Made by a program: the position numbers and the translations under genes. Source: Chitinophagaceae bacterium (GTDB lineage: Bacteria > Bacteroidota > Bacteroidia > Chitinophagales > Chitinophagaceae). Taken from it: a stretch of DNA of 5,909 nucleotides. Below, in pieces: positions 1 through 5,602 of the stretch; positions within the stretch are counted from its first letter, which is position 1; every line of letters begins with the position of its first letter. The stretch lies in the NCBI GenBank assembly GCA_947481355.1, contig CANKGM010000134.1:1-5909 (forward strand), written 5' to 3'. Under the pieces are notes generated by a model that saw only the letters and a program-made list of their open reading frames with translations, made no database searches and was not told the DNA's origin.

Positions 1-960
1 GCAACCGCCGCTCTAGGCTTTTGGAGTAGCTGGGTATTTTATAATGCCTACCTACCAGACATTGCCTATCCTCAAGACAGAGATAGAGTTAGTGCCAAAG
101 GATATGCGATGGGATACATAGGTAGTGTGATTTTACAAATCATTTGTTTTGTCATTTTGCTGAAACCAGGTTGGTTTGGACTTGATGAATCAGACAAAAC
201 CATTGGGGCAAGAATTTCATTTTTATTGGTTGGACTATGGTGGTTTGGATTTGCACAAATCACGTTTAAAAATCTTCCATCAAATACTGCTGTAAATAAA
301 AAATTGAAGAAAAATATCCTCATTAATGGATATCATGAATTAAAATTGGTGTGGAATCAAGCAAAAGAACTTCCAACCCTGAAACGATACCTTCTTTCAT
401 TTTTCTTATTTAGTGTAGGGGTTCAAACAGTGATGTTGGTTGCTGCAAGTTTTGCAAAAAAGGAAATTTTCCCAAAAGCAGAGGATGAGCCGAAACTATT
501 GCTGACTATCATTTTAATTCAACTCGTTGCTATTTTTGGAGCTATCCTCATGAGCAAACTTTCCAGTAAAATCGGAAATATACCGACTCTGATTGTAGCT
601 GTTTCTATCTGGATTGGCATATGCATTGTAGGATATAACGTCTATTCGCAAAGCCAATTTTACATACTAGCTGTATTTGTAGGACTAGTGATGGGAGGTA
701 TTCAGTCCATGAGTAGAAGTACCTATTCAAAACTCCTGCCAAAAACAGAAGACACGACTTCTTTTTTTAGTTTCTATGATGTTACTGAAAAAATTGCCCT
801 AACCATTGGTTTGTTTCTATTCGCTAGGAACGAAGAACTAACAGGAAACATGAGAAATTCAATACTAGTACTAATGTGTTTTTTCATCCTAAGTTTCTTT
901 GCACTATTTTATACTCGTTCTTCCATCACAAAAGAAAATAATGCAGATCTACTCAATTGA
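1..960 (+). CDS. UMF1-family MFS transporter, 3' part (5' end outside window)
   Basis: This is a polytopic inner-membrane transporter of the major facilitator superfamily, UMF1 (Atg22-like) branch; the substrate cannot be told from the sequence. The frame is open from base 1 to the TGA at 958-960, giving 319 visible residues. Family members are usually somewhat over 400 residues, so roughly the first quarter lies outside the window. Visible family signatures are FYNAYLPDI near residue 13, DRVSAKGYAMGYIGS at about 28-42, GGIQSMSRSTYSKLLP at about 232-247 and FSFYDVTEK at about 256-264. About eight hydrophobic helices can be seen (roughly 38-54, 71-89, 130-150, 165-185, 196-215, 220-240, 262-275 and 287-305), with a lysine-rich cytoplasmic loop near 98-110 between the two halves. 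The first in-frame ATG in the window (109) is internal, because the conserved sequence continues upstream of it. The 3' end overlaps the next gene by 20 nt. The family call is firm and the substrate is unknown. Confidence 0.93.
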   Translation, partial: ATAALGFWSSWVFYNAYLPDIAYPQDRDRVSAKGYAMGYIGSVILQIICFVILLKPGWFGLDESDKTIGARISFLLVGLWWFGFAQITFKNLPSNTAVNKKLKKNILINGYHELKLVWNQAKELPTLKRYLLSFFLFSVGVQTVMLVAASFAKKEIFPKAEDEPKLLLTIILIQLVAIFGAILMSKLSSKIGNIPTLIVAVSIWIGICIVGYNVYSQSQFYILAVFVGLVMGGIQSMSRSTYSKLLPKTEDTTSFFSFYDVTEKIALTIGLFLFARNEELTGNMRNSILVLMCFFILSFFALFYTRSSITKENNADLLN

Positions 961-1798
961 TACAGGACTCTTTAAACTAGATGGAGGAGCTATGTTTGGG
1001 GTGGTGCCTAAAACGTTATGGCAAAAAGAAAACCCAGCCGACGAGAATAATATGTGTACTTGGGCTATGAGATGCATGCTCATCATTGATAAAGACAGAA
1101 AGATTTTAATCGATACTGGGATGGGAGATAAACAATCTGAAAAATTTTTTAGTCACTATTACCCACATGGAAAAGACTCATTAATGAGTTCTTTATCAAA
1201 ATTAAACGTTGCCCCTACCGATATAACAGATGTCATACTTACTCATCTGCATTTTGATCATTGCGGAGGTGCTGTAAAAATGAATAACAATGTGCTTTCA
1301 TTGGCATTCCCCAATGCAACTTATTGGAGCAATGAAAAGCATTGGAATGATGCACTTAATCCAAATGCAAGAGAAAAAGCGTCATTCTTGAAAGAAAATA
1401 TTTTACCCATCCAAGAATCAAGAAAACTCAAATTCGTTTGTGAAACTCAAAATGGCAGAACTCCATTTTCCGAAAACATCTCTATCCAATTTGTACATGG
1501 TCACACTAGCTCGATGATGATTCCATTTATACAACTTCATAACAGAACGATAGTGTATATGGCAGATCTCATTCCGTCTGCAGCCCATATACCGCTTCCC
1601 TATATTATGGGGTATGATATGTTTCCTATGATTACACTAAAAGAAAAAGAAACCTTTTTAAAAGAAGCGGCTGAAAAAAATTATATCTTATTTTTCGAAC
1701 ATGACCCCTTGATTTCAGCATGTACTATAAAAAAAACAGATAAGGGATATCGAAAAAATGAAGTTATAACTATAGACAAGATGAATTCGTCAGTTTAA
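941..1798 (+). CDS. MBL-fold (metallo-beta-lactamase superfamily) metal-dependent hydrolase
   Basis: This 285-residue protein is a probable cytoplasmic metallohydrolase with a binuclear metal site; no signal peptide is visible. The MBL signature is THLHFDH at residues 101-107 (ligands H102, H104, D106, H107). Further ligands are H188 in GHT, D209 in YMADLIPSA and H254 in FFEHDP, so the full site is present. The IDTGMGDK loop at about 57-64 and the overall layout resemble the lactonase-like and general MBL hydrolase groups, but the substrate cannot be assigned. I chose ATG 941 because the protein then begins with the typical strand MQIYSIDTGLFKLDGGAMFG. A TTG at 899 in the same frame would add 14 residues lying wholly inside the upstream gene. 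The start lies 20 nt inside the end of the UMF1 transporter gene, which suggests coupled translation. The 3' end overlaps the convergent DUF3108 gene by 9 nt. The fold call is strong and the function is open. Confidence 0.93.
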   Translation: MQIYSIDTGLFKLDGGAMFGVVPKTLWQKENPADENNMCTWAMRCMLIIDKDRKILIDTGMGDKQSEKFFSHYYPHGKDSLMSSLSKLNVAPTDITDVILTHLHFDHCGGAVKMNNNVLSLAFPNATYWSNEKHWNDALNPNAREKASFLKENILPIQESRKLKFVCETQNGRTPFSENISIQFVHGHTSSMMIPFIQLHNRTIVYMADLIPSAAHIPLPYIMGYDMFPMITLKEKETFLKEAAEKNYILFFEHDPLISACTIKKTDKGYRKNEVITIDKMNSSV

Positions 1799-2590
1799 AC
1801 TTATCAACGCCTGCATTGGATTTCTTAAATTTTTATAGCCCATCATATCTACTTTAACACTACCAACAGTAATTGGACTTTCAATTCTTAACGGAAGATG
1901 ATTGGCATCGTCAGTTACCCAAACTGTCATCAATTCTCCACCCTGAAAAATTGTTCCCTTTATTAACATCGGCTTAAACTTAATAGCATTGAATTGACCG
2001 TATTTTGTCTTAATTACTTCTTTCCCCAAATATCGAATATAGATGCCATGAACTTCATCATCTAAAAACATAGATATTGGGATCTTATCACCTATTTGAT
2101 ATTTTAAAAAGTCAATATTCCGAGCGTAGTATATTGAACTAAGCACATCCTGTATGCATTCAGGAATAGAATATGTACCTCGTGTAGAAATTGCTTTTTT
2201 ATCTATGTGATTAAAAATGACGGCTTCATCCTTCCTATATCCTCCCTCTTCAACATGACGTAAAAATTTCTGGGTCTTTAAAGTAGACGTATCTATAAAA
2301 CTTTCATATCGATCCCTGACTTTAAAAATCCAATCATAAGAAGGGTTAGAAAATCCTAGACCTTTAACATGATAAACTGGACGATTATTCAATTGCATAT
2401 TTTCAATAGAAAAAATAGCTGATCCAGCATCTACATATAATCCAATTACATTGTAGAATATTTTAAAACGAATCTCCTCGCCAAAAGTATATGAGGTGTT
2501 GCTAAGACGACATGTATCAACCGATGCGCTAAGCTTAGCAAATGAAAGACTACAGCACAAAAATAAAATCAACTTTTGTTTTCCAAGCAT
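1790..2590 (-). CDS. Secreted DUF3108 domain protein
   Basis: This is a predicted exported protein of 266 residues; its biochemical role is unknown. Residues 1-22 form a Sec signal peptide: lysines at 4 and 6, a hydrophobic core LILFLCCSLSFA, and a likely signal peptidase I cut after LSA. The two cysteines in the core do not sit in a good lipobox. The mature part is beta-rich and matches the DUF3108 family. The recognisable blocks are FGEEIRFKIFYNVIGLYVDAG at about 36-56 (in which I see the family's GE..F...Y...G...AG pattern), SYDWIFKVRDRYESFID at about 84-100, DVLSSIYYARNIDF at about 148-161, and VWVTDDANHLPLRIESPI followed by a GYKNLRNP end (about 223-258). I chose ATG 2590 because it starts cleanly at the signal peptide; a TTG at 2611 would only add MLFLYLY. 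It lies 63 nt downstream of the flippase-like gene on the same strand, so the two are probably co-transcribed. Confidence 0.88.
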   Translation of the reverse strand: MLGKQKLILFLCCSLSFAKLSASVDTCRLSNTSYTFGEEIRFKIFYNVIGLYVDAGSAIFSIENMQLNNRPVYHVKGLGFSNPSYDWIFKVRDRYESFIDTSTLKTQKFLRHVEEGGYRKDEAVIFNHIDKKAISTRGTYSIPECIQDVLSSIYYARNIDFLKYQIGDKIPISMFLDDEVHGIYIRYLGKEVIKTKYGQFNAIKFKPMLIKGTIFQGGELMTVWVTDDANHLPLRIESPITVGSVKVDMMGYKNLRNPMQALISLN

Positions 2591-2653
2591 ATACAAATAT
2601 AAAAACAACAAATGGCCTTTTTAGTTCAAACCTGCCTCTCAGAAATAAAGTTT

Positions 2654-3655
2654 TCATAATTTTTGATCGGATAAGCTAGGACTTTCTCTATTTACTCTGA
2701 AAACTGAAAAAACGCCCAGAAGGGATGGAACAATTAAATTAATAAACCAGATAGCTGTCACTGCTATGGAAATACCTAGTCGATTGGAAGAAAGTCCTCC
2801 TAATAAAATCAAGGCAAACTGCCACCTCACTCCCAATTCAAGAAATGCAATCGTAGGAAGAATGGCAAGCCAAAGAAACATAACAGATATAGTTACTGTG
2901 GTATCAAATAATGAAACAGAAACTTTAGTGAGCTGAAACAACAAGAAGTATTGAAATATAAAGATGCAAAAACGTAGAATAGATAAAAATAAAACACGTA
3001 GAAGAATATGAACTGGAAGTTGCTCTAATAACAACAAGCTAGATTTTACTTTTTGCATGAATGAGAATGAAAAAAGATATTCAAATACAGATCCAAGTTT
3101 GAAGTAAATTACTAAGCAGGTAAGCGTAAGAAGTGGAATTGTACACTGGAATAAAAATGTCAACTTAGATAATATAGGTGAAGAATTAGTTGCTACAAAA
3201 AATGGCTCAATCACAAAAAGAGAGGCGCTAGCAAACAGGAGAGTAACTATTAATTGAGCAAAATTTCCGATGAATGTTAGCGATGTGCCAGCCAAGCGCT
3301 TGCCATTTGGCAAGAATAAAATTCGACCCGCAAACTCCCCCATCCGATTAGGGGTTGCGATTGAAAAAGAGATTCCCCGAAAAATAGCGGAAAGGGCAGT
3401 TCGCATTGAAATAGGTGCAATAGGCTTCAACAATAGCTGCCATTTTTTAGCTTCAAGAGTCCATTGTAAAAACATCAAACAAAAAACTAATATCAAAAGA
3501 AAGACCCCCTTGGCCTGAATACTCTGCTTTAGCAACAGAACATATGATGGTAAATCTGGCTGGCTACTGATTTGTTGAATAACGCTATACGAAAGCCAAA
3601 TGAATAGAATTGGCCCAACTAAATAGTTGAGTAATATTTTGATACTTTTGTTCAG
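2654..3655 (-). CDS. Flippase-like LPG-synthase-TM (UPF0104) integral membrane protein, non-ATG start
   Basis: This polytopic inner-membrane protein belongs to the lysylphosphatidylglycerol synthase transmembrane / flippase-like family. Only the membrane domain is present, with no C-terminal aminoacyl-transferase domain, so the likely role is lipid or lipid-linked substrate handling; this is inferred from the family. The hallmark is ATPNRMGEFAGR at about residues 100-111. Another conserved site is EAKKW at about 68-72. About eight hydrophobic helices follow one another to the C-terminus (FINLIVPSLLGVFSVFR). The first in-frame ATG, GTG or TTG is the TTG at 3535, but the frame stays open to a TGA at 3668-3670. 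The extra stretch encodes a family-like first helix, NYLVGPILFIWLSYSVIQQI. A CTG at 3653-3655 preceding NKSIKIL is the best-placed start and gives 333 residues, the usual family size. Automated calls will probably begin at 3535 (293 residues). The start is inferred; the family is firm. Confidence 0.8.
   Translation of the reverse strand: MNKSIKILLNYLVGPILFIWLSYSVIQQISSQPDLPSYVLLLKQSIQAKGVFLLILVFCLMFLQWTLEAKKWQLLLKPIAPISMRTALSAIFRGISFSIATPNRMGEFAGRILFLPNGKRLAGTSLTFIGNFAQLIVTLLFASASLFVIEPFFVATNSSPILSKLTFLFQCTIPLLTLTCLVIYFKLGSVFEYLFSFSFMQKVKSSLLLLEQLPVHILLRVLFLSILRFCIFIFQYFLLFQLTKVSVSLFDTTVTISVMFLWLAILPTIAFLELGVRWQFALILLGGLSSNRLGISIAVTAIWFINLIVPSLLGVFSVFRVNRESPSLSDQKL
3643..3650 (+). promoter_or_regulatory. 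Weak candidate -7 element for ruvC
   Basis: TACTTTTG matches the Bacteroidota -7 consensus TAnnTTTG and would place initiation near 3657, giving a leader of about 30 nt before the ruvC TTG start. No TTTG is found at the expected -33 distance (only a TTG at 3627-3629, which is too close), so this may be a chance match. If real, it lies inside the start region of the divergent flippase gene, and its transcript would overlap that of the opposing promoter by about 10 nt. Confidence 0.25.
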
Positions 3656-3672
3656 TGTTTTAGAATATCAGT

Positions 3673-3705
3673 CAAAATTAACCCCCATTGAATAAGAAAG
3701 GCAAA
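3673..3705 (-). promoter_or_regulatory. Candidate Bacteroidota promoter for the flippase-DUF3108 operon
   Basis: Read on the minus strand there is a TTTG (-33-like, 3705-3702), a 21-nt spacer, and TAATTTTG (3680-3673), an exact match to the Bacteroidota -7 consensus TAnnTTTG. Initiation a few bases downstream, near 3667, would leave a leader of about 12 nt before the proposed CTG start at 3655. The -33 half lies inside the first codons of ruvC. An isolated TAnnTTTG is common in AT-rich DNA; the fitting -33, spacing and position raise its credibility. Confidence 0.5.
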
Positions 3706-4272
3706 ATTATTTTAGGAATCGACCCCGGCACTGTCATCATGGGATATAGCGTGATATCAGTTAACGGAAATGCTATTGAATTGCTTGAAATGGATGTTGT
3801 TAAACTGAATGGTAAAAAAGATATGTTCGAACGACTTGGAGAAATCAATCAAGTAATACATAAGTTAATTAGTCAATATAAACCAACTGAAATGGCCATT
3901 GAAGCTCCTTTCTTTGGCAAGAATGTGCAAAGCATGCTTAAACTCGGCCGGGCACAAGGTATAGCTATTGGAGTAGCCATGACTCATCAACTCAACGTAT
4001 CAGAATATTCCCCTAAAAAAGTTAAACAATCCATAACTGGAAATGGAAACGCTAATAAGGAGCAGATCTGGAAAATGCTTAATAATATCATCGTAATTAA
4101 ACAAGCTATGAAATACTATGATGCATCAGACGCCCTTGCTGTTGCGATTTGCCATCACTTCTCATTACAGGGCATCAAACTAACTTCACTACCAAAAAAA
4201 TCAAGTAAAAAATCAACATCATCAAGCTGGGGCTCTTTCATCAAAGAGAATCCTGATCGAATAAAGAAATAG
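3688..4272 (+). CDS. ruvC: RuvC, Holliday junction resolvase (crossover junction endodeoxyribonuclease)
   Basis: RuvC cuts Holliday junctions symmetrically, working as a dimer with RuvAB branch migrase in recombinational repair; ruvA and ruvB are not in this window. The 194-residue protein has the RNase H-like fold motifs in order: GIDPGTVIMGYSVI with D12, AIEAPFFGKNVQS with E72, the SPKKVKQSITGNGNANKEQI block at about 108-127, and YYDASDALAVAICH with D145 and D148. These match E. coli D7, E66, D138 and D141, so the catalytic tetrad is complete. The C-terminal tail (about 165-194) is lysine- and serine-rich and ends SFIKENPDRIKK; it makes the protein about 20 residues longer than the E. coli enzyme and looks like the Bacteroidota form. 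The start must be TTG 3688: a TAA lies in frame at 3679-3681, and the next Met falls after the catalytic D12. The stop lies 5 bp from the end of the convergent membrane-protein gene. Confidence 0.96.
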   Translation: MNKKGKIILGIDPGTVIMGYSVISVNGNAIELLEMDVVKLNGKKDMFERLGEINQVIHKLISQYKPTEMAIEAPFFGKNVQSMLKLGRAQGIAIGVAMTHQLNVSEYSPKKVKQSITGNGNANKEQIWKMLNNIIVIKQAMKYYDASDALAVAICHHFSLQGIKLTSLPKKSSKKSTSSSWGSFIKENPDRIKK

Positions 4273-4277
4273 AATCA

Positions 4278-4616
4278 TTATTTCTTACTACCCCAAAGAA
4301 ATATAAAAAGCACAAGAGGAACAAACAACAAAAGTTTTACAGCCTGAAATGCCCCTGAATACAAGTCGAGCAAGAGATGAACTATAACTATTGCGGCAAA
4401 GAGGTATAAAGCCCATTTTTCTTTTGACCAAATAAAGGAAAGAGAAAGAAATAAAATGATATGCAACAATACATGTGCTGCAGGATAAAGCAACCCATAA
4501 ATAGCGTATGCCCCAGTAAACGAGTATAGTAAATCAAATAGACCAAGTCCAAATAATACGGCAATCAATACTTTAAAAAAAAGCTCTCTTGTAAACGTGA
4601 CGTTAAGATTATTCAT
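4278..4616 (-). CDS. Small four-helix membrane protein of unknown function
   Basis: I do not recognise a family. The 112-residue product is almost wholly hydrophobic, with about four membrane segments at roughly 14-32, 38-63, 67-86 and 91-108. Short charged connectors separate them (SKEKW at about 64-68), and the C-terminus is the basic SKK. Several polar or charged residues lie within or at the ends of helices: D28, H48, H52, H80 and D84. The fold could resemble small DoxX-like or other four-helix bundle proteins, but no diagnostic motif supports naming it. The ATG at 4616 overlaps the stop of the upstream HIT gene in the arrangement ATGAATAA (8-nt overlap), which implies translational coupling and makes it the third gene of a greA-HIT operon. 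It ends 5 bp from the ruvC stop in convergent orientation. The tight packing and clean membrane pattern support a real gene. Confidence 0.75.
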   Translation of the reverse strand: MNNLNVTFTRELFFKVLIAVLFGLGLFDLLYSFTGAYAIYGLLYPAAHVLLHIILFLSLSFIWSKEKWALYLFAAIVIVHLLLDLYSGAFQAVKLLLFVPLVLFIFLWGSKK

Positions 4617-5013
4617 GGCTTTTTAATTGAGCAAGTATTTTTTGTTGAACTTCTAAAAGCTCATCTGGAGTAGGCTTGAGTTTAACTCTTGTAAAATTAA
4701 GGTCGTCAGCTGTATTAATAGGAACTACATGCAAATGTGCATGTGCCACTTCAAGTCCGATGACAGATATTCCACATCGTTTGCATGGAAATGCGGATTC
4801 AATAGCCTTAGCAATAGGTTTTGCAAAATTCAAAATTGCAGACAATTGATCTACATCTAAATCAAAGAAATAATCTATTTCTTTTTTGGGAACCACTAAT
4901 GTATGGCCAGGCACTAATGGGAAAACATCTAAAAAAGCATAGAATAATTCATTCTCAGCTATTTTATAAGAAGGGATTTCACCTGCAATGATTTTTGAAA
5001 AAATTGTTGACAT
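4609..5013 (-). CDS. HIT-family nucleotide hydrolase/transferase (Hint-like)
   Basis: This is a small cytoplasmic histidine-triad protein of 134 residues. The triad motif is HAHLHVV at residues 91-97; by comparison with Hint proteins, H93 should be the nucleophile that forms the nucleotidyl intermediate. The N-terminal family block is IFSKIIAGEIPSYKIAE at about 4-20, followed by FLDVFPLVPGHTLVVPKK at about 27-44, in which H37 is the conserved upstream histidine. The cysteine often found in the N-terminal IFCKI block of HIT proteins is a serine here; C77 and C80 occur in AFPCKRCG. Hint proteins hydrolyse AMP-lysine-type phosphoramidates, but the native substrate here is unknown. The ATG at 5013 lies 15 nt after the greA stop, and the gene overlaps the following membrane-protein gene by 8 nt. 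A greA-HIT pairing is, to my knowledge, common in Bacteroidota. The family call is firm. Confidence 0.94.
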   Translation of the reverse strand: MSTIFSKIIAGEIPSYKIAENELFYAFLDVFPLVPGHTLVVPKKEIDYFFDLDVDQLSAILNFAKPIAKAIESAFPCKRCGISVIGLEVAHAHLHVVPINTADDLNFTRVKLKPTPDELLEVQQKILAQLKSHE

Positions 5014-5028
5014 GAATTTTGCTCTTCT

Positions 5029-5502
5029 TTAAACTGAAATCTTATCTATTGAAAAAATAATTTTACCATTAGGTGCTATGATCTCAGCTTCGTCCCCTTC
5101 TCTCTTTCCAAGCAACCCTTTTCCAATTGGTGAGGTAACAGAAATCTTGAACAACTTTAAATCAGCCTCTTTCTCTGAAACAAGTTGATAGGTCATTGAC
5201 TTTTTTGTTGCTTTGTTGGTAATTGTCACTTTCGTAAGAATAGACACCTTACTTGTGTCAATTGTTGATACATCCAAAATACGGGCATTAGCAAGCTCTG
5301 CCTCCATCCTATTTATTCTTGCTTCAAGTAATCCCTGTGCTTCTTTGGCGGCATCATATTCTGCGTTTTCTTTAAGGTCACCCTTTTCCCTAGCCTCAGC
5401 AATAGCTCTGGATGCGGCTGGTCTTTCAACCCCTTTAAGATGCTGCAATTCAATTTTCATTTGTTCCAGCGTCTCTTTGGTTACATAGATTATATCGCTC
5501 AT
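5029..5502 (-). CDS. greA: Transcript cleavage (elongation) factor GreA
   Basis: GreA enters the secondary channel of RNA polymerase and stimulates cleavage of the 3' RNA end in backtracked complexes, which rescues stalled elongation. The 157-residue protein has the usual length and both domains. An N-terminal antiparallel coiled coil spans about residues 8-75, with the tip AREKGDLKENAEYDAAKE at about 37-54; D42 and E45 correspond to the acidic tip residues D41 and E44 of E. coli. A C-terminal FKBP-like domain spans about 82-157, with SPIGKGLLGKREGDEAEI at about 124-141. The ATG at 5502 gives the standard N-terminus MSDIIYVTKETLEQMK. It is the first gene of a probable operon with the HIT gene (15-nt gap) and the small membrane protein. 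Upstream lie a strong hairpin with a T-tract and a candidate promoter, which may act as a leader control element. Confidence 0.97.
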   Translation of the reverse strand: MSDIIYVTKETLEQMKIELQHLKGVERPAASRAIAEAREKGDLKENAEYDAAKEAQGLLEARINRMEAELANARILDVSTIDTSKVSILTKVTITNKATKKSMTYQLVSEKEADLKLFKISVTSPIGKGLLGKREGDEAEIIAPNGKIIFSIDKISV

Positions 5503-5528
5503 AAACTAATTTTTACATGCTTAACTTG

Positions 5529-5568
5529 AAAAAAATAGCAACGCCTCAGAAAAATCTGAAGCGTTGCT
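5529..5568 (-). terminator. Rho-independent terminator hairpin between dehydrogenase and greA
   Basis: The inverted repeat 5537-5550 / 5555-5568 forms a 14-bp stem with a 4-nt loop. In the minus-strand RNA the single imperfect position is a G-U wobble, so the stem is fully paired; in plus-strand RNA it would be a C-A mismatch. On the minus strand the stem is followed by one A and seven Ts (5535-5529), the classic intrinsic terminator form. There is no T-tract on the plus-strand side. It starts about 30 nt after the dehydrogenase stop and ends about 26 nt before the greA ATG. It could end the dehydrogenase transcript, act as an attenuator in the greA leader, or do both. Confidence 0.88.
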
Positions 5569-5574
5569 GTAGTG

Positions 5575-5602
5575 CAAAAGTAATAAAAAAAATTAAAATC
5601 AA
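5575..5602 (-). promoter_or_regulatory. Candidate Bacteroidota promoter for greA
   Basis: On the minus strand TACTTTTG (5582-5575) matches the -7 consensus TAnnTTTG. ATTG at 5603-5600 is a 3-of-4 match to the -33 TTTG, with a 17-nt spacer that is at the short end. It overlaps the dehydrogenase stop codon (5601-5599). Initiation would fall near 5570, immediately before the hairpin at 5568-5537, so any greA transcript from it must pass the terminator. No equally good -7 match is seen between the hairpin and the greA ATG. A chance match cannot be excluded. Confidence 0.38.

Noticed and set aside
72..323. 83-codon minus-strand open frame opposite the UMF1 transporter.
   Set aside because: It is antisense to conserved transporter sequence, with no promoter or domain to support it.
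899..940. Upstream TTG (899) as a start for the MBL hydrolase.
   Set aside because: The extra 14 residues only read through the transporter's last helix in another frame; the family-like N-terminus begins at ATG 941.
2594..2601. TATATTTG on the minus strand, an exact match to the TAnnTTTG -7 consensus, just upstream of the DUF3108 ATG (2590).
   Set aside because: Initiation would fall inside or after the start codon, and the nearest usable TTTG (2630-2627) is 25 nt away, which is too far. The DUF3108 gene is better explained as second in an operon.
3270..3518. 82-codon plus-strand open frame opposite the flippase-like gene.
   Set aside because: It lies entirely antisense to a well-supported membrane-protein gene and shows no recognisable domain; it is a shadow frame.
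4264..4286. AT-rich inverted repeat (8-bp stem, 7-nt loop) across the convergent ends of ruvC and the small membrane protein.
   Set aside because: The stem has only one G-C pair and lacks a clean T-tract on either side, so I do not call it a terminator, though a weak bidirectional one is possible.
5213..5488. 91-codon plus-strand open frame opposite greA.
   Set aside because: It is antisense to a complete, highly conserved greA gene; the hydrophobic, serine-rich translation is an artefact of the greA codons.
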